Positions 22,694-35,447 of a DNA stretch of 64,000 nt are shown in pieces. Position 1 is the stretch's first letter, and each line of letters opens with the position of its first letter. Both the position numbers and the translations under genes were made by a program. Origin of the DNA: Notospermus geniculatus (taxonomy: Eukaryota; Nemertea; Pilidiophora; Heteronemertea; Lineidae); assembly GCA_002633025.1 (NCBI GenBank), contig NMRB01002987.1, positions 2,899 to 66,898 on the forward strand. The letters run 5' to 3'. Below the pieces are notes generated by a model, which saw only the letters and a list, made by a program, of their open reading frames with translations, searched no databases and had not been told where the DNA came from.

Positions 22694-22936
22694 CAGGAAG
22701 CCAACTTAGATAAATGCCCCTCCTGTTTTTGCCAAATCCAAAGAAAATTCAGGACTGTTTTTGCTCAGGATTTTCAACTGGAATTTCAAAGAAACATCGG
22801 AATTTTAACCATTTTGATGGCTTCTTGGTAGATTTGGCTTAAAACTGGAAATTGCATATCTTGACCCAAAGTTCGTTGACTGATACTGTACTCTGATCAC
22901 AGATATTTTGGGTCAATCCCTCCAGGACTGCTTTAG
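22694..22936 (+). repeat. direct repeat, copy 1
   Basis: About 243 bp that recurs at 23122-23366 at high identity (both begin CAGGAAGCCAACTTAGATAA and end CCTCCAGGACTGCTT). No terminal inverted repeats are seen. Local duplication is the simplest reading. Confidence 0.85.
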
Positions 22937-23121
22937 TACAGAAATCTATCCGTATATGTATAAGGATCAGTGATAAGTCACTGATCTCAAACTCCCTAGT
23001 TATCTTGGTGTTAACTTATCCCAAAATGTTACTTTTGTAACAAAGTTAAGGATTTTAATTTAACAGGAAAAGTTAAATTAACAGACTTTCTCTTTTCAAC
23101 TTTTTGTGCAACTGGCCCCTG

Positions 23122-23366
23122 CAGGAAGCCAACTTAGATAAATGCAACTCCTGTTTTTGCCAAATCGAAAGAAAAATCAAAAGACTGTTTTTGCCTAGGA
23201 TTTTCAACTGGAAATACAAAGAAACATAGGAATTTTAACCATTTTGATGGCTTCTTGGTAGATTTGGCTTAAAACTGGAAATTGCATATCTTGACCCAAA
23301 GTTCGTTGACTGATCCTGTACTCTGATCACAGGTATTTTGGGTCAATCCCTCCAGGACTGCTTCAG
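23122..23366 (+). repeat. direct repeat, copy 2
   Basis: Second copy of 22694-22936, about 430 bp downstream. It lies just past the likely 3' end of ANAPC5. Confidence 0.85.
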
Positions 23367-23557
23367 TTGTGGCATGGAGATGAAAATCTTAGACATCTGC
23401 TTGCCCTCCAAGGCCTGCCATAAGGTCTTCTGTAAATTTTAAAGGTATCAATCCCATTGAGGTTGGGTAGGTTTGGGGGCATAAAAATGAAAGGAAATTC
23501 ACCTGAACTGGCGATAAAAGGAAAAGACAAAAGATGTACATGTACAAAATGGAATAT

Positions 23558-23563
23558 TTTATT
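23558..23563 (-). promoter_or_regulatory. ANAPC5: candidate polyadenylation signal for ANAPC5
   Basis: AATAAA on the - strand, about 625 nt after the stop codon. It is the first good hexamer I saw in a region without mobile-element structure. Confidence 0.4.
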
Positions 23564-24188
23564 ATCATTCTTCAAAATGCAAATTTCTTTGGCAGTTATA
23601 TACACATATATATTTACACACTGATTTCATACCAGTACAATGACCCATTGCCAACGACAACAGTTTTGGATAAGTATTTCATTTCGTTTTTCCATCAGGA
23701 CCAATATCCAGTTTTGGATAAGTGAAAGCAGGGTGATATCTCTCAAGTCTGGGAACAGAACATTTCAGCTGAAAACAGCTTCTACGGGCACTGAGAGCTC
23801 TCCAAATATTTCTCAATTATAATAATTGCACAGACAAGTTGAAAAGTCGCAGATCCTAGATGATACATCTTGGTCAGATACGCAATAGAACTGTTGGGTG
23901 TGCCATCTAGTTCTTGAATTCAGAAAATGTAGTTGAAATCGTCCATGAATAGCATGCCGCCCAGATAGCCTACTATTTTTAAAGCAAAGTTCGGACAAAC
24001 ATTACGACTCATACACGGATTTCTGAGTGTCCGTTTTGTCTGCGCCTAAAGAGGACAAAGCAGATTTGGACAAACAACATGGAATTGACCGGGCTGACAT
24101 CATTCGGGCGGCTCGCTATTAGCATCAGGCACCCCTCTTTCCTGAATCCCTCCAGCTAATCTTTCCAAATCCAGCCTCCACATCAGCA

Positions 24189-27100
24189 TCATAGCACATT
24201 CACTGTTAGATGTGTCAGTGTTGGGTATAGCTGATCAAGTTGACGAAATTCCAACGCACACTTGTTCCGCTCCGCTCCGAGGCCTAGTTCGTGATAAAGA
24301 CGGGCCTGAAAAAAAATGGAGAACATACAACATACAACACCAATCCCATTCACAAAATATTTTTTGTACAGAATATTTCTGACTTTAATGATTTTGAATA
24401 AGGAAGCATAAAACTCCAAGACATGTCAATGGGGAACCTGCAAAGTACCGGTACCACCATTTGGAGGCACTGTGAGCTATTTTTTCAATGTTTCTTCCCT
24501 GCTGTACTGCGTCAAGGATTGTGTGGGGTGACGTGTTTGCATTGCCTTGCTCTGGCTTGGTGTTTTATGTACAACCTCACACAGTGCTACCCTGTTGGGA
24601 TAAGAAGTCAAGCAAGTTTCCCATTAGGCCACATAAAAAAAATTACTTGTTTCTCATCAGCGGCCGGACGGATTTTTCGTGCTGGGTGGATATTTTTTTA
24701 TATTTTATATTTTCAAAATATAAATTATAAATGGGCCGGCCTGACAAAAAAACACAGTTGAATAAAAATTTGTGTTTTCAAAGATAAAAAACACTCATTT
24801 TCCAGGGCAGCATGATGTGTAAAAAGTCACTTCTGGCAACCTGACACTGACAGTTTGTAAACAGTTGTGACAGGCCTGAATTTGCCACGTGTGTGTGGTC
24901 TCCCTATTACCGGGCAGACCTTCATGACCCCGAACTGTTGCACTTTGATGTACATTTTCTTCAAAAAGAAAATTATAAATTGCCCTGGTCTATCTTTCTC
25001 CATAAAATTCCTAGAAATTTAAATATAAAATATAAAATATAAATTGCCCTGACGGACCTTACCTTCACCAATGTTCTGATGAGAAACAAGTTATTTATTT
25101 TATGTGGCCTTACGAATGATTTGACCCTACCTGATAATAGTAAACATCTTTAATACGCCCAAAATCCTCGACTCCCTTGAATAAAGCGATCACTTTATTC
25201 AGCTGGCTTGTGACGGACATCAGCACTGAAAAAAAAGAAAAAAGATCAGAAGACAGTACAAAAAATAATTCCACAATTCTTTGGCAAAATCAGCTTGGTC
25301 CCAAAACATAACCACCCATTTTACCCCAATGGGGAACCCGCATGACTGCAGATGGCGCAGTCAGTATAAGACCCAAATGACGTACTGACGTCACTTTTTT
25401 CGCTGTTGACGTCACGTCATCAAAGCATGTGTACATTTTTCTACACAACTTTCCGTGGAAATTTCCCCCAAAGACGTTGTCAGTATTGGCATCCTGTGGC
25501 ATTTCTGACGAAACAAAGCAGTGATATATGGAGAACTTTGAACATGAAACAGGACAGTGTAATTTAATCAAAATTGAACCAAACAGAGTGGTTTATTTGG
25601 GGGCAAGAAGTAAATGGAAATACTGTTAGAAAATAGGACTTCCGGGTCTTACACTGACAGCGCCACATCGTGGCGTAGTTCTGCGGGTTCCTCATTCACT
25701 TCATTTTTTAGGTATTTCAAAAAAAAGCCTACGACGTCAAAAGAAGGTCAAATGGCAGTGTAGGGGAAACTAACAAACAGCGAATCAGAGGGCCAATCAA
25801 TGCAATAACCCAACACCTCCGGACCTTCCATGAGTCAAGCTGCATGGCTTCAATAAATACCATACAGCTTCCCACCTTGTCAATTTCTTGGTTTAACCTA
25901 GAGTAATAGACGTGAGCTATAAGAGTGGCACCATTTGTTAGATGACTGAACTAACCTGCAGACAGTACACCAATGAATGAGTAAGCCAGATGGCAGCACG
26001 CAGAAATCCAGGTGAAATGCAATAGAATAAGAAGAAACCTGTCCATCACTGTACAAAATCCTGCATAGATACCCAGGCTATACAAAATATTAAACCTGAT
26101 TTGTGAACCCCGGGATATTATTGTTGAGCGTACACAGCATGTCAATGTACACACAAACCCCGAACAAAAACATGTCAGGTTTGAATCAATAATGCCAACA
26201 ATAGCCAAATGCATATTAGTAACAAGACTCGCTGAAAGATGGCAGCACTCATTGTGCTGGCTCTAATTTTATGCGAGACTCCAAGTGATTGATTCAGCAG
26301 CACAACGTTCAGAGGTCTGTTTCATAAAATGACTTTGACCTAATGGTACCATTTACTTCAATGCATTTCCCATTTGGTTAAAGGTACCATTAGATTTATG
26401 GAACAGGCCCCAGGTCCATACTACTATTGTTTTGTATTGTGGAAATGGAACCTCTCAATTAAGGACACTTTTGAGACTGACAAATGCTATCCTTAAGATG
26501 TGTCCTGATTATGGAGGTCAAAATGAATAGAAAATACAAACTTGGTGTTGAACTTTGACATGTCCATTAAAGGAGCTTTTACCCTTTGGATGTCACACTG
26601 TGATTTAATGACAGGAGCCTGTACAGTCATTACTCAAGTGTCATCAGGGAGAGGCCTGACCCTTCCCTTTAGTTCACCCCAGCATCCCTATAAATGTTTG
26701 AAATATATTTTAGGGATGCTGGAGCGAATTAAGAGGGGGCTTAACCCTAATATTAAACCCCAGTTGCAACTCTAATGACTATTCAGACATAAAGCTCTAG
26801 AGTACTGTACATGTTCCTGTGATTTGATCATCCCACATCCTGTAGGGTTTATAAAATGCACCGCTTGATCCTTACAGACCACTACCAGTTGAGAATACAA
26901 AGTGGCAACTCGACTGGGAATCCAACCCGTAAACTCTTGATCTCAAGTTGGATGCTCAGCTACGCTGCTTTCCCACTTAGCTCTCAATTCAATTTTCTAT
27001 CATACACAAATCACTCTGAACTCACCAGATTTACGTGCTTCTTCATCCAAATGGCTCACAGAGGCAACTTGACATTTAGCATAAAGATAAAGGACCCGTG

Positions 27101-30100
27101 CCTTGTCGAACTGGGTACCGTAGGTCAGAATGGTGACAAGTTCTTGTTCGATAAGTTTGAGTGCTTGGTTTGGCAGATTCATACAAAACTGAAACAAAAG
27201 GACAGAAACAAAATTTACAAGACCGTTTCATAAACAGGGATCTTAATTCACTTAACTGGTCTGACAGCAAACACTATTTCCAGCTCCACGGGCCTAATGG
27301 CAAACACCAATTTCCCACTACATGGGTCTCACGACAAATACTAATTTTCCACTACATGGGTCTGATGTGAACACCAATTCCACTGCACCGGTCTGAGGCA
27401 AACACCAATTCCTGCTGCACCGGTCTGATGGCAAACACCTATTTCGACTATACCAGTGTGGCAAACACTAATTCGTGTCACACCAGCCTCGTGGCAAACA
27501 CCAATTTCCATTACACGGGTCTGACAGAAAAACACCAATTCCCACTACACGGGACTGATGGCAAACATCAATTCCCACTACATGGGTTTGACAGAAAAAC
27601 ACCAAATCCCACTACACGGGTGTGATGGCAAACATCAATTTCCACTACACAGGTCTGAAGGCAAACATCAACTCCCACCACATGGGTCTGACATCAAACA
27701 CGAATTTTTGGCAAAAACTGTCTGAAAATTGGTCTGAAGATTTAATGGGCCGAATTAATCTTCCTCACTCACCTGGACATAGGCTAAATACATCGTTGCC
27801 ATGGCAGCAAGATAGGAGAAGAAATGACGCCGACAAAATGTCACGCATGACAATAATGGAGAAATGGCGACGACCATGTTCCCTGTCTGGCAATAGAGCT
27901 CGGCATACATGAGAGTCACCCTGGAAAGTGCAAGTTTTATTATTTCATACGACATTATGACAGAGTAATCTCCTTTTTTTTCAAATTCTCTTTATGGTGT
28001 AAGCCCCCTTTCCACTACAGCGGATTCTGCCATGGTTTGCAGTGAGCGGTGTGGTTTCCACAGGGTTTCGAATCCCGGTTTAACAATACATGCATGGTGT
28101 GTTCAGCTACCACAATGCCTGTGAAAACCACACCACTCGCCAGAAACCGCACCGGCAACTGCTACAGTAGAAACGGGGCTTAAATAGCAGAAGTGAGAGG
28201 GCAGGACTGTTGTTTCCACTGCATCACTCTTGACACCCCATAGGCACTCCTGCACATGAGTTTTCTCATGTGAGTCCAGCTGGCTCTCTATGGACAATTC
28301 ACTATTGTTCCATTACAACTTCCACCTTGACCAGTGACACAAACGACTACCAATAGTTTTCGACAGCTGACTTGCCCATAGACAGACAAAACTCTCACAT
28401 GAAGGAGCGCCTATAGGCTACATTCACAAAGTCTTTTGAGTTGGAGGGTGCTGATTGTGACACTTACCTGGCGAACAAGTCTGGTGTTGTGTCATCCGGA
28501 TCCTTGCTCTGTCCTTCCATCACTTCATTCAGTAAACTCAAAGCTTTACTTGTTTCTCCTTTCTCCTTCAATAACACTGCTTTCCTGGAGAGAAAAAAAC
28601 AAATTTCAGAAAAAATCTGGTGGAGGTTGATAAAAAATACAGCAAATACTGAACACTCATCAATTTAGAGACCTACCTATATTTTGCTTCTATATTATTG
28701 ACAGCCGCCATATTCAATATGGCCTGTTCCGCCATTGACCACTTCCCATGATGCATTGCGGTTTCGAACAACATCGTCTGCTCAGCTAACATCCATATCT
28801 TGGCATGCTGGGAAGGATTTGGAAAGCGTTTTTTGCAGCTTTCCAGTATTTCCATGGTAATATCAATGTGACCCTGGAATAAGAACAAATCAAAGTGATT
28901 TCTGATATATGAATACATGTATTTCTGTTCGTCAATTGTCTCCTGGGAGCAGCATTTCAGAGGCACAACATCGCACTTTCATTGGCGGCATCCTGAAAGT
29001 GCAATGTGGTGCAACGTCTTAGTGAGATCAGTAGTGCCTGTCATTTATCAGTGCTAGTTAGCTAATTAAGACACTTAACTTGTATTTCTGATTAATTAGC
29101 AGAACACTTAAGTGCTAGTTAGCTAATTAAAACTGATGACCCGCATTTCTAATTAGCTGATAGAACACTTAAGCGCTAGTTAGCTAATTAAACCACTGAG
29201 TCCACATTTCTAATTAATTAGCAGAACACTTAAGTCCTAAATAGCTAGTTACATGTAAAACACTGATGCTGGTGTTTCAATTAATTATCAGAATGCTAAG
29301 AGCTAATTAACTACTTAAACACTTACGTAGTGTTTTGATTTATTACAAGAATTAAAGGTCTAGTTAGATTGTCTATTTTCTCACCTCATCTGCATGTACC
29401 CTTGCTAGATTACACAGAGCTATACACCCTGCCTCTCCGTTCAAATATATTCCCGAATCGGCCGTGTTGAGGTTGAGCAACAACTGACTAGACAACGTCG
29501 ACATCAGACGATTCCCGTACATATGCCACATGGCCGACTTCTGCGCGTAGCTGATGGACATCAGGTCAAGTTGGGAATGTTGACAGTTCAAAATATCACT
29601 TTTCAGGATGAATTCGAAAACACTGGCTGGTGGTACACAGTTTGCCGCGCTGTGTTTTGCAAGGGCTTGTATTCCGAGAGAAGTCAGATACTGAAATTGA
29701 AACAGATTATCCATTGCAGATACTAAATACAGTAACCCCCCCCCCCCCAAATATCTGCATTCTATCACATTCAGCTTAANCTTGAAAAAGACCCCGGTTG
29801 GGGTCGAAAATTCGTGAATTCTGGAGATTGACTTCTTGCTTATTATCTTTAAGTGTGAAAGAGGCCATCTCCAGGTACTCATGTTCCTCACTTGAATGCG
29901 ATGGGTCTTTTACTTGCCCTTGCAGCGGAATAAGCCACCACGGCTTACTGTCCTATCTGATGGGTGTAAAGAGCCTGGGATGATTAATCGCTTATGCCTG
30001 GGCTAGATTTAAACCTGGGACCTGCCGCTGGCTGAGCGGACGTGACAACCACTGGGCTATCAGGGCTCCTCGGTGTTAGCAAATCACCGAACATACACAT

Positions 30101-33100
30101 AGTGAGTGTAACTTACAGGTAGGTGCAACTCATTTGACTTTGTGACAGCCCTCTCCAGAAGATTGGCAGTGTTTAAAGTGTTTTGCTCTCCAAGACGATG
30201 TAGCCAGCCCTGCAATGAATAAAACACACAACAGTAAGGCATCACGTTTTCCAAACAAGAGGTCCATATGCCTTACACTCAGCTGACCTCAGTGTTCATC
30301 CAAATGTAATGGTTTGAAATGTTTAAATTATTTCAGGATTGCACGTACTTGAAGGCATAATGGCAAATCATCAAATACCGGTAGTATTGGATGATATTTA
30401 CGCAATGTGTGACCCGCTCTGGCTAAAAGAGACACATGTCGCTCAGAAGGTGAGCCTCAACAAACTAAGATGACACCAGGAGAGAATGGAAGAAATTGAA
30501 TCTTTCAGATTTCATAATAGACAGACAATATTGAAATTGACAAACATTTGGTCTCAACCTGCCAAGCTAATGCCCGGTTGTTCAGGTCTGGCTCACCTGA
30601 GCCTAGCTTATTCCTCAAACTCGAGTTCACGTAAGTCACGCTTATGTCTGGTCATAAGAACAGCTTAATCAATTCCGAGTTCATTGCAAAACCTGAATTA
30701 AACTTGGGATTACCTAAGCCTGGCTTATTACCCTCCTTCCCAATGCATTCCTATACAATTTTCTCGATGATGTCTGCCCGGTTGCTCAGGTGTGGCTTAC
30801 GTGAGCTGAACCAATGCTTCTGCCATCTACAAAGTCCGGGCATACAGTGAATAGGCCTACCATTGTAAGTCGCGCTTATAACCACCCCACTGCCAGTTTT
30901 ATTATAAGAAAGGCTTAAGCTTGGCTTGTGTTTGAAGCCCAACCTGCGCAACGCGCTGTGAAATATAAGTCTGGCTTAAGCCACGCTTATGTCGGGATCG
31001 ACCCAACTCTGGCTGAACAACCGGGCATATGAGCAACATGCGTCTGCTTTTGCCAGAGCGGGTCACATATATGAGAAGCTCCCGGAAAAACCAACGATGT
31101 CAAGGACAGATCACCCTAGCATAAACCAGGCATGATCAGGAGGCAAATCCCAATGACCAAATCAATTGTCAATTTTTTTGAGCTGCGGGGCTCTCACTGG
31201 GGTTCACAGACATTCCTTTGGCGTGGTTCCGGTCACGAGGTCTCCTTCAGGAAGGGTTGGTCGGGAGGGATTTTTAAAAATTTTGCTCTGCTTTTTTACT
31301 CCTGACCTTAGCATTTTATATTGCATGTAGGTGTAAATACTAACTTTCTGGTGGAGGCCATACCGGGTATATATCAAACTGAATGCTACCACCAAGGTTG
31401 ACAAGAAACACCTTCAGTTCTTCTCGGACATCGTCAGAAGAGTTTGTCAGTAGGTTATTTATAGCGCAGAGAGCACGTGGGTTTTGTTTATGGTCGAAAA
31501 TGGTCAATAAAAAAAGTTGAGTAGGGAATTTGGGGGGCAAAAATTGGGGTCGGTCGGGTTACCGGAACCACACCTTTTTTTTTAGGCCTTACCAAAGCAT
31601 GTTGAAGCGAGACATTATCATTATATTCCTGGGCTATGCTGATGGCTTCTCGTAGGGCAGCTAGAGATTCATCTCTGGAACAAAGCGAACGTGAAAATGA
31701 AGTAGAAATTGGAAGATACTGAAAACTCCAAAATATTTGTGGCCATTAAAGCTACCAATTCAGAGAAATCTGTCTTTAAAGCCGAAATAACTCACCTGTG
31801 GCCGAATTTGAAATGAAGAGCAGCGAGATTCAATATGGCGTATCGGTACCCTTTGACGCTTTCGTCTTCTTGCTTTTTATTCGTCGATTCCTTTCCAGTT
31901 GTGTTGGTGAGCGAGAGGCGGTCGAAGTAATGATAAATGCTGTGTACAGCTCCGCAGAATTCATTTACTCTTAGGTTGTTCAGATAACTCAGATAGTGCT
32001 GGAAGAAGACAAACATCAGTGTTAACATCAAGGTGTGAGACCATAATATCAGGTTCCTAGAACGTCACGGAATTTGACGTCACAGAGAAGATGCACACAC
32101 CATAACATCATCCATAATGACGTAGATCCCATGACTTACATCAGTGATGTAAATTTTGTGACATCTAGGGGCTGATTTTTTAAACAATGGCTAAGATAAC
32201 CATCGGGTTTCATTAACCCTCAGTTGACAAACTGTTTGTTAATCGAAGTGAGTTTTTCGATTTTATGAATCGTTGATAGCCAAACATTCTAAAAGTCAAA
32301 TGGTTTACTTTGGTTAATTCACGGTTTGTCAGAAAAGCCGATGGTTAAACCGAGGTTTACCTTAACTATCGTTTAAAAAATCGGCCCTAGGACCGGCATA
32401 AAGTCTCCCATTGGGCGACCCATTCTGCAGTCAGTCTGGGATACAAAATCCAAGATGTCCAGCTGGCCGCCATATGGAATTGGACTGTGCCAAAAATTTA
32501 CAGGGCCCCTCCCCTAACCCCCCCCCACGCTATGCCATAGTAATATGAAAGTTATCAGATGACCCATTCGTGAACTATTATGTGTAGAATATGCAGACAC
32601 AGACAAACTACCCCATCTTAACCTCGTTCAGGGGCAGCATAACAAAATTAATCAAGACGCTAAAAAATGCCAACTTGCTTACAACTTCAGCTAATTCTGG
32701 ATTTGTTCTCAGAAGATCCCCCAGTCTTTCCTGCAGTTGGCGTGATGGTAGCGTCTCCTCCTCATTCTGCTGTAGTAGGTGTGCCTGCTTTGATAGGAAG
32801 TACTCCGCCTGTCGCTGGGAGTGGGTCCCACTTTCAAGGTTTTGACTGAAACTAGAGAAGTGATAACTGTGTTAAAACACTGGTTATGGGGATTGTTCAG
32901 GTAACGTATCTGAACAATCATTTATTAACCCTCTTGATATGTGACTGCCGGATTCCCCATCACTTCATCTGTGACTGCCGGCTTCCCCATCACTTCATCT
33001 GTGATTGCCAGATTCCCCATCACTTCATCTGTGACTGCCAGATTCCCCATCACTTCTTCTATGACCACCAGATCCCAGTGTCTTTGATTTTATCACTATG

Positions 33101-35447
33101 AGGCCCTAAGAATGCCATCGCCATCTATACTTTTTCGAACGAACTAAACATCAACTGGACAGATATGTCTCATCATTTTTCTGATTGAGACTCCAGTTTT
33201 TTAAATTTTCTGTAATTTTTTTTGGAAAAGTTAAACCTTCAGGATGCTGTCTGGTGGATGGTTGAGTAACAAAGGGTGTAATTACAATCTACTAAATTCA
33301 ATGAACACTTACTCCTTTTCTTCAAACCTGACGCTGAAACCTTTCCGTGGGGTTATTTTTGGCATGTCAGAGTCGTCTAAGTCACCCGTCAGATCCATCA
33401 TGATACTGTCCTGTCCAACGGTCGACTCGGCCTCTTCTGGCGGACATGTCTTCCTCCACTCCTCATAATAACGACGATATTGATGGTAGACTTTGGTCAC
33501 CTGACTGAACGATAACGTCTCGAAAGATAGCACCATGCGACGAATGAATAAACCTGTAAACAGAGCAGAAAATTTTTCAGAATTTACGGTATTCCTGATT
33601 TCTAATCGAGTTGCCACTTCTCTCAACTGTAGTGATGTGTGGAATAGGCAGAAATGTTTCTGGTGAGATTGGGGTAATGAGGTGAGGTCAGGGAGGCTGT
33701 CTAAAGGCCCAAACCCACTGACGCGTTTTTCCGCCGCGGTTTCATCACTGCCCGACAAATCCTTTGTTATTTTCTCGGTCCGTTGCCTTTTAACAAAGCA
33801 TTTTCTGCCGGTGCGTTTTCCCGCTGCGCGAAAACGTGTCAGTGGGTTCGGGCCTTTTGAGTGGCACTGCACCATGTCCGGAATGGGGCACCACTGTGCC
33901 CTTTTTAGCACCTCAGGGCGCCATGCCCTCTAAAAAATATCCTTTTTCAGAGGTCCCAGTACCCCTCCCTCATACCCTTTGTCATGGTCCCCCTTAGAAA
34001 CTGGGAGGGTTATATTTGCAGTTGGCTGGAGTTGTAAAAGACCTTTTCAACTGACAAGCTTTTCAAATTCTGTTTGTAGAAACAATGCGAAGAATGAAAA
34101 GTGCCCCTTTCTAGGTAAAGGGCCTCTAGAGGCAGCTTGCTATTGGGCTACTAACAGTACTGCCACTATACAACAGGTGGTGCTAGTAACCACGAACTCA
34201 TGAATTGTGGATCAAATGTTGATACTGAATTTTACTTCAAAATTGATGCCCAAGTTGGACCCTCATGCCACCAATTCTGACTTAGTAATCATATCAATAT
34301 GCACTAAAAAGCTGCCTCTAGAGGCCCTTTAAGTGCCCTTTTCAGAAAGTTTGCATCGTGTCCATCTGAAATCCTTGAGGCACTTTCAGACTTTGCCTTA
34401 ACTTACCAACAACACTTGATTTGTTCACTAAAGGATAAGGCTCTTGAAGCAAGTCAGAAAGTAACTGGGAGAAGTCCATAATTTTCCCTATTCCCCCACT
34501 TTCATAACTGTACATTTCTTCAAACTTGTCCAAGAAGAGCGTGTAGAGTTCATTACAGACCGTCTCCCTCATTGTGTCGCACAGCTGTTTCAGTTCCACA
34601 TCTCCAGACTGAAATAGACAATGAAATGATAGCCTGGAGTCTGTGCTTGCGTGGGACAGAATTTTTAGAGTTGATACTACAGGCTGCTCATCATGACCAG
34701 AGAACTAGAAGATAAGGCCAGAGCTTTGTCTAGTCACTCTACACTAGCAGTCAAAAGTTTCGGTAAACCACCCAAAATCCTTCTCATTTCCAATGAAGAA
34801 CCCACGTGCCGTTTATCCTGACAGGTCGGCGCTGCGAGCAGTGCGACCGAACCGACATCATTTTAGGTGTTGACGCTACGTCATGAAAAAAATCAGCTGT
34901 ACATTTTTCTACATGAATAATGAGATAAAGACGTTGTCATTATTGCCATCCTATCTCTTCATTTTAAGGAAAAAAGCGCCGAAAAAATCGTAAACCGCGA
35001 AATTTTCGCGACGCTCAAAGTTGGCGAATTGATCATTTTTGAAAACCGCGAAGACTAATTTCCACACTTACCTTCATAATTCAATGGAAAATGCATAAGG
35101 GTTTGTATTTTCGCACTGTTTAAGTTCGCATTTCGGCCCATGACCACGAAAATCGCGAAAATAAAACGCATGCGAAAATTTCACGGTTTACAGTTGGCAG
35201 TTAGCATGACAGAGTTACAGACCTGAAGAAGTTTCAGCATAGTTGTCATAAAATCTCTCATTTCCTTCTCAGAGAGCTTTATCTCATCAGCATCTGGTTC
35301 CTGTGTGTTCATCAAGAAATATCTTCCCTTCATCTTGCCGCGGACTATACAGTATTCACGGATCATAACCAGCAGCGCCATCTTGTGGGGTGTGACTTGT
35401 TCCTTGAGATTCTTGTCAACGCCGAAGGAGAAGAGATCTGTAGCCAT
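24189..35447 (-). CDS. ANAPC5: anaphase-promoting complex subunit 5, complete, 14 coding exons
   Basis: APC5 is a TPR-containing platform subunit of the APC/C ubiquitin ligase, holding APC1/APC4 and the TPR lobe together in mitosis. Exons in gene order: 35223-35447, 34407-34608, 33313-33553, 32683-32845, 31796-31998, 31593-31674, 30117-30209, 29385-29690, 28677-28873, 28468-28584, 27773-27920, 27026-27188, 25131-25225, 24189-24305. Together they are 2352 bp, 783 aa plus stop, close to the vertebrate length of about 755. Every junction is GT-AG and every phase fits. Landmarks match the family: KMALLVMI near residue 22, SVVG then IRRMVLSFETLSFSQV, then YLSYLNNLR, YAILNLAALH, TSLGIQALA, SQHAKIWMLAEQ, KARVLYLYAKCQVAS and the C-terminal ARLYHELG with ALEFRQL. 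The start ATG at 35445-35447 agrees with the family N-terminus. Introns carry many MITEs, one SINE and three tandem arrays. No frameshift was seen. Confidence 0.97.
24626..25110. mobile_element. MITE in ANAPC5 last intron
   Basis: Ends AGGCCACATAAAA and ACTTGTTTCTCATCAG at left; the complement ends at 25110. Element about 485 bp, AT-rich inside. Confidence 0.8.
27265..27700 (+). repeat. minisatellite in ANAPC5 intron
   Basis: About 13 irregular units near 33 bp, built on GGCAAACACCAATT, CCACTACACGGGTCTGA. Confidence 0.85.
28000..28182. mobile_element. MITE in ANAPC5 intron
   Basis: Imperfect ends: TAAGCCCCCTTTCCACTACA on the left and GTAGAAACGGGGCTTA on the right. Confidence 0.6.
29045..29345 (+). 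repeat. tandem repeat with TTAGCTAATTA core in ANAPC5 intron
   Basis: Four to five units of about 62 bp containing GCTAGTTAGCTAATTAA and AGAACACTTAAG, increasingly diverged toward the right. Confidence 0.75.
29855..30072 (-). mobile_element. tRNA-derived SINE in ANAPC5 intron
   Basis: The - strand head near 30068 reads GAGCCCTGATAGCCCAGTGG, with a decayed B-box (CCCAGGTTTAAATC). The body (TAAAAGACCCATCGCATTCA, GAGTACCTGGAGATGG) matches the copy at 54320-54565. Confidence 0.75.
30408..31067. mobile_element. TGTGACCC-type MITE carrying a nested element
   Basis: Ends TGTGACCCGCTCTGGC and GCCAGAGCGGGTCACA. The interior GATGACACCAGGAG... wording is shared with the elements at 49159 and 60083. 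It is interrupted by the element at 30571-31027. Confidence 0.8.
30571..31027. mobile_element. nested MITE with TGCCCGGTTGTTCAG ends
   Basis: The left end TGCCCGGTTGTTCAG is mirrored by CTGAACAACCGGGCA at 31027. It contains many internal GGCTTA/TAAGCC inverted words and a partial internal repeat of its own end near 30777. Confidence 0.8.
31220..31574. mobile_element. MITE with GGTGTGGTTCCGGT ends
   Basis: Left GGCGTGGTTCCGGTCAC and right GTTACCGGAACCACACC. It lies 19 bp from ANAPC5 exon 6, inside the intron. Confidence 0.65.
32052..32171. mobile_element. palindromic MITE, AGAACGTCAC family
   Basis: Related to 40629-40782 and 53035-53193 by CTAGAACGTCAC, AATTTGACGTCACAG. Ends are decayed. 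Confidence 0.6.
32169..32387. mobile_element. MITE with GATTTTTTAAAC ends
   Basis: Left GGGCTGATTTTTTAAACAAT, right ATCGTTTAAAAAATCGGCCC. It abuts the preceding palindrome. Confidence 0.75.
32939..33075 (+). repeat. 30-bp minisatellite in ANAPC5 intron
   Basis: Four to five units of TGTGACTGCCGGATTCCCC, ATCACTTCATC. Confidence 0.9.
33703..33858. mobile_element. MITE with CCCACTGACGCG-like ends
   Basis: Left AAAGGCCCAAACCCACTGAC, right GTCAGTGGGTTCGGGCCTTT. Confidence 0.8.
34117..34330. mobile_element. MITE with GGGCCTCTAGAGGCAGCTT ends
   Basis: The left end AAAGGGCCTCTAGAGGCAGC is perfectly mirrored at 34330. It sits 77 bp from ANAPC5 exon 2. Confidence 0.85.
34988..35192. mobile_element. 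CTGTAAACCGTGAAATTTTCG-type MITE in ANAPC5 intron 1
   Basis: Left GTAAACCGCGAAATTTTCGC, right AATTTCACGGTTTACAG. Same family as 38303-38510. Confidence 0.75.

Noticed and set aside
29691-29891. Extension of ANAPC5 exon 8 upstream
   Set aside because: It crosses a C run and an N; a TTTCAG acceptor at 29691-29692 in the correct phase ends the exon at 29690.
33682-33911. N-terminal extension of ANAPC5 exon 3 on the - strand
   Set aside because: The open frame runs on into a MITE (33703-33858). The acceptor at 33554-33555 and phase agreement with exon 2 set the true exon start.
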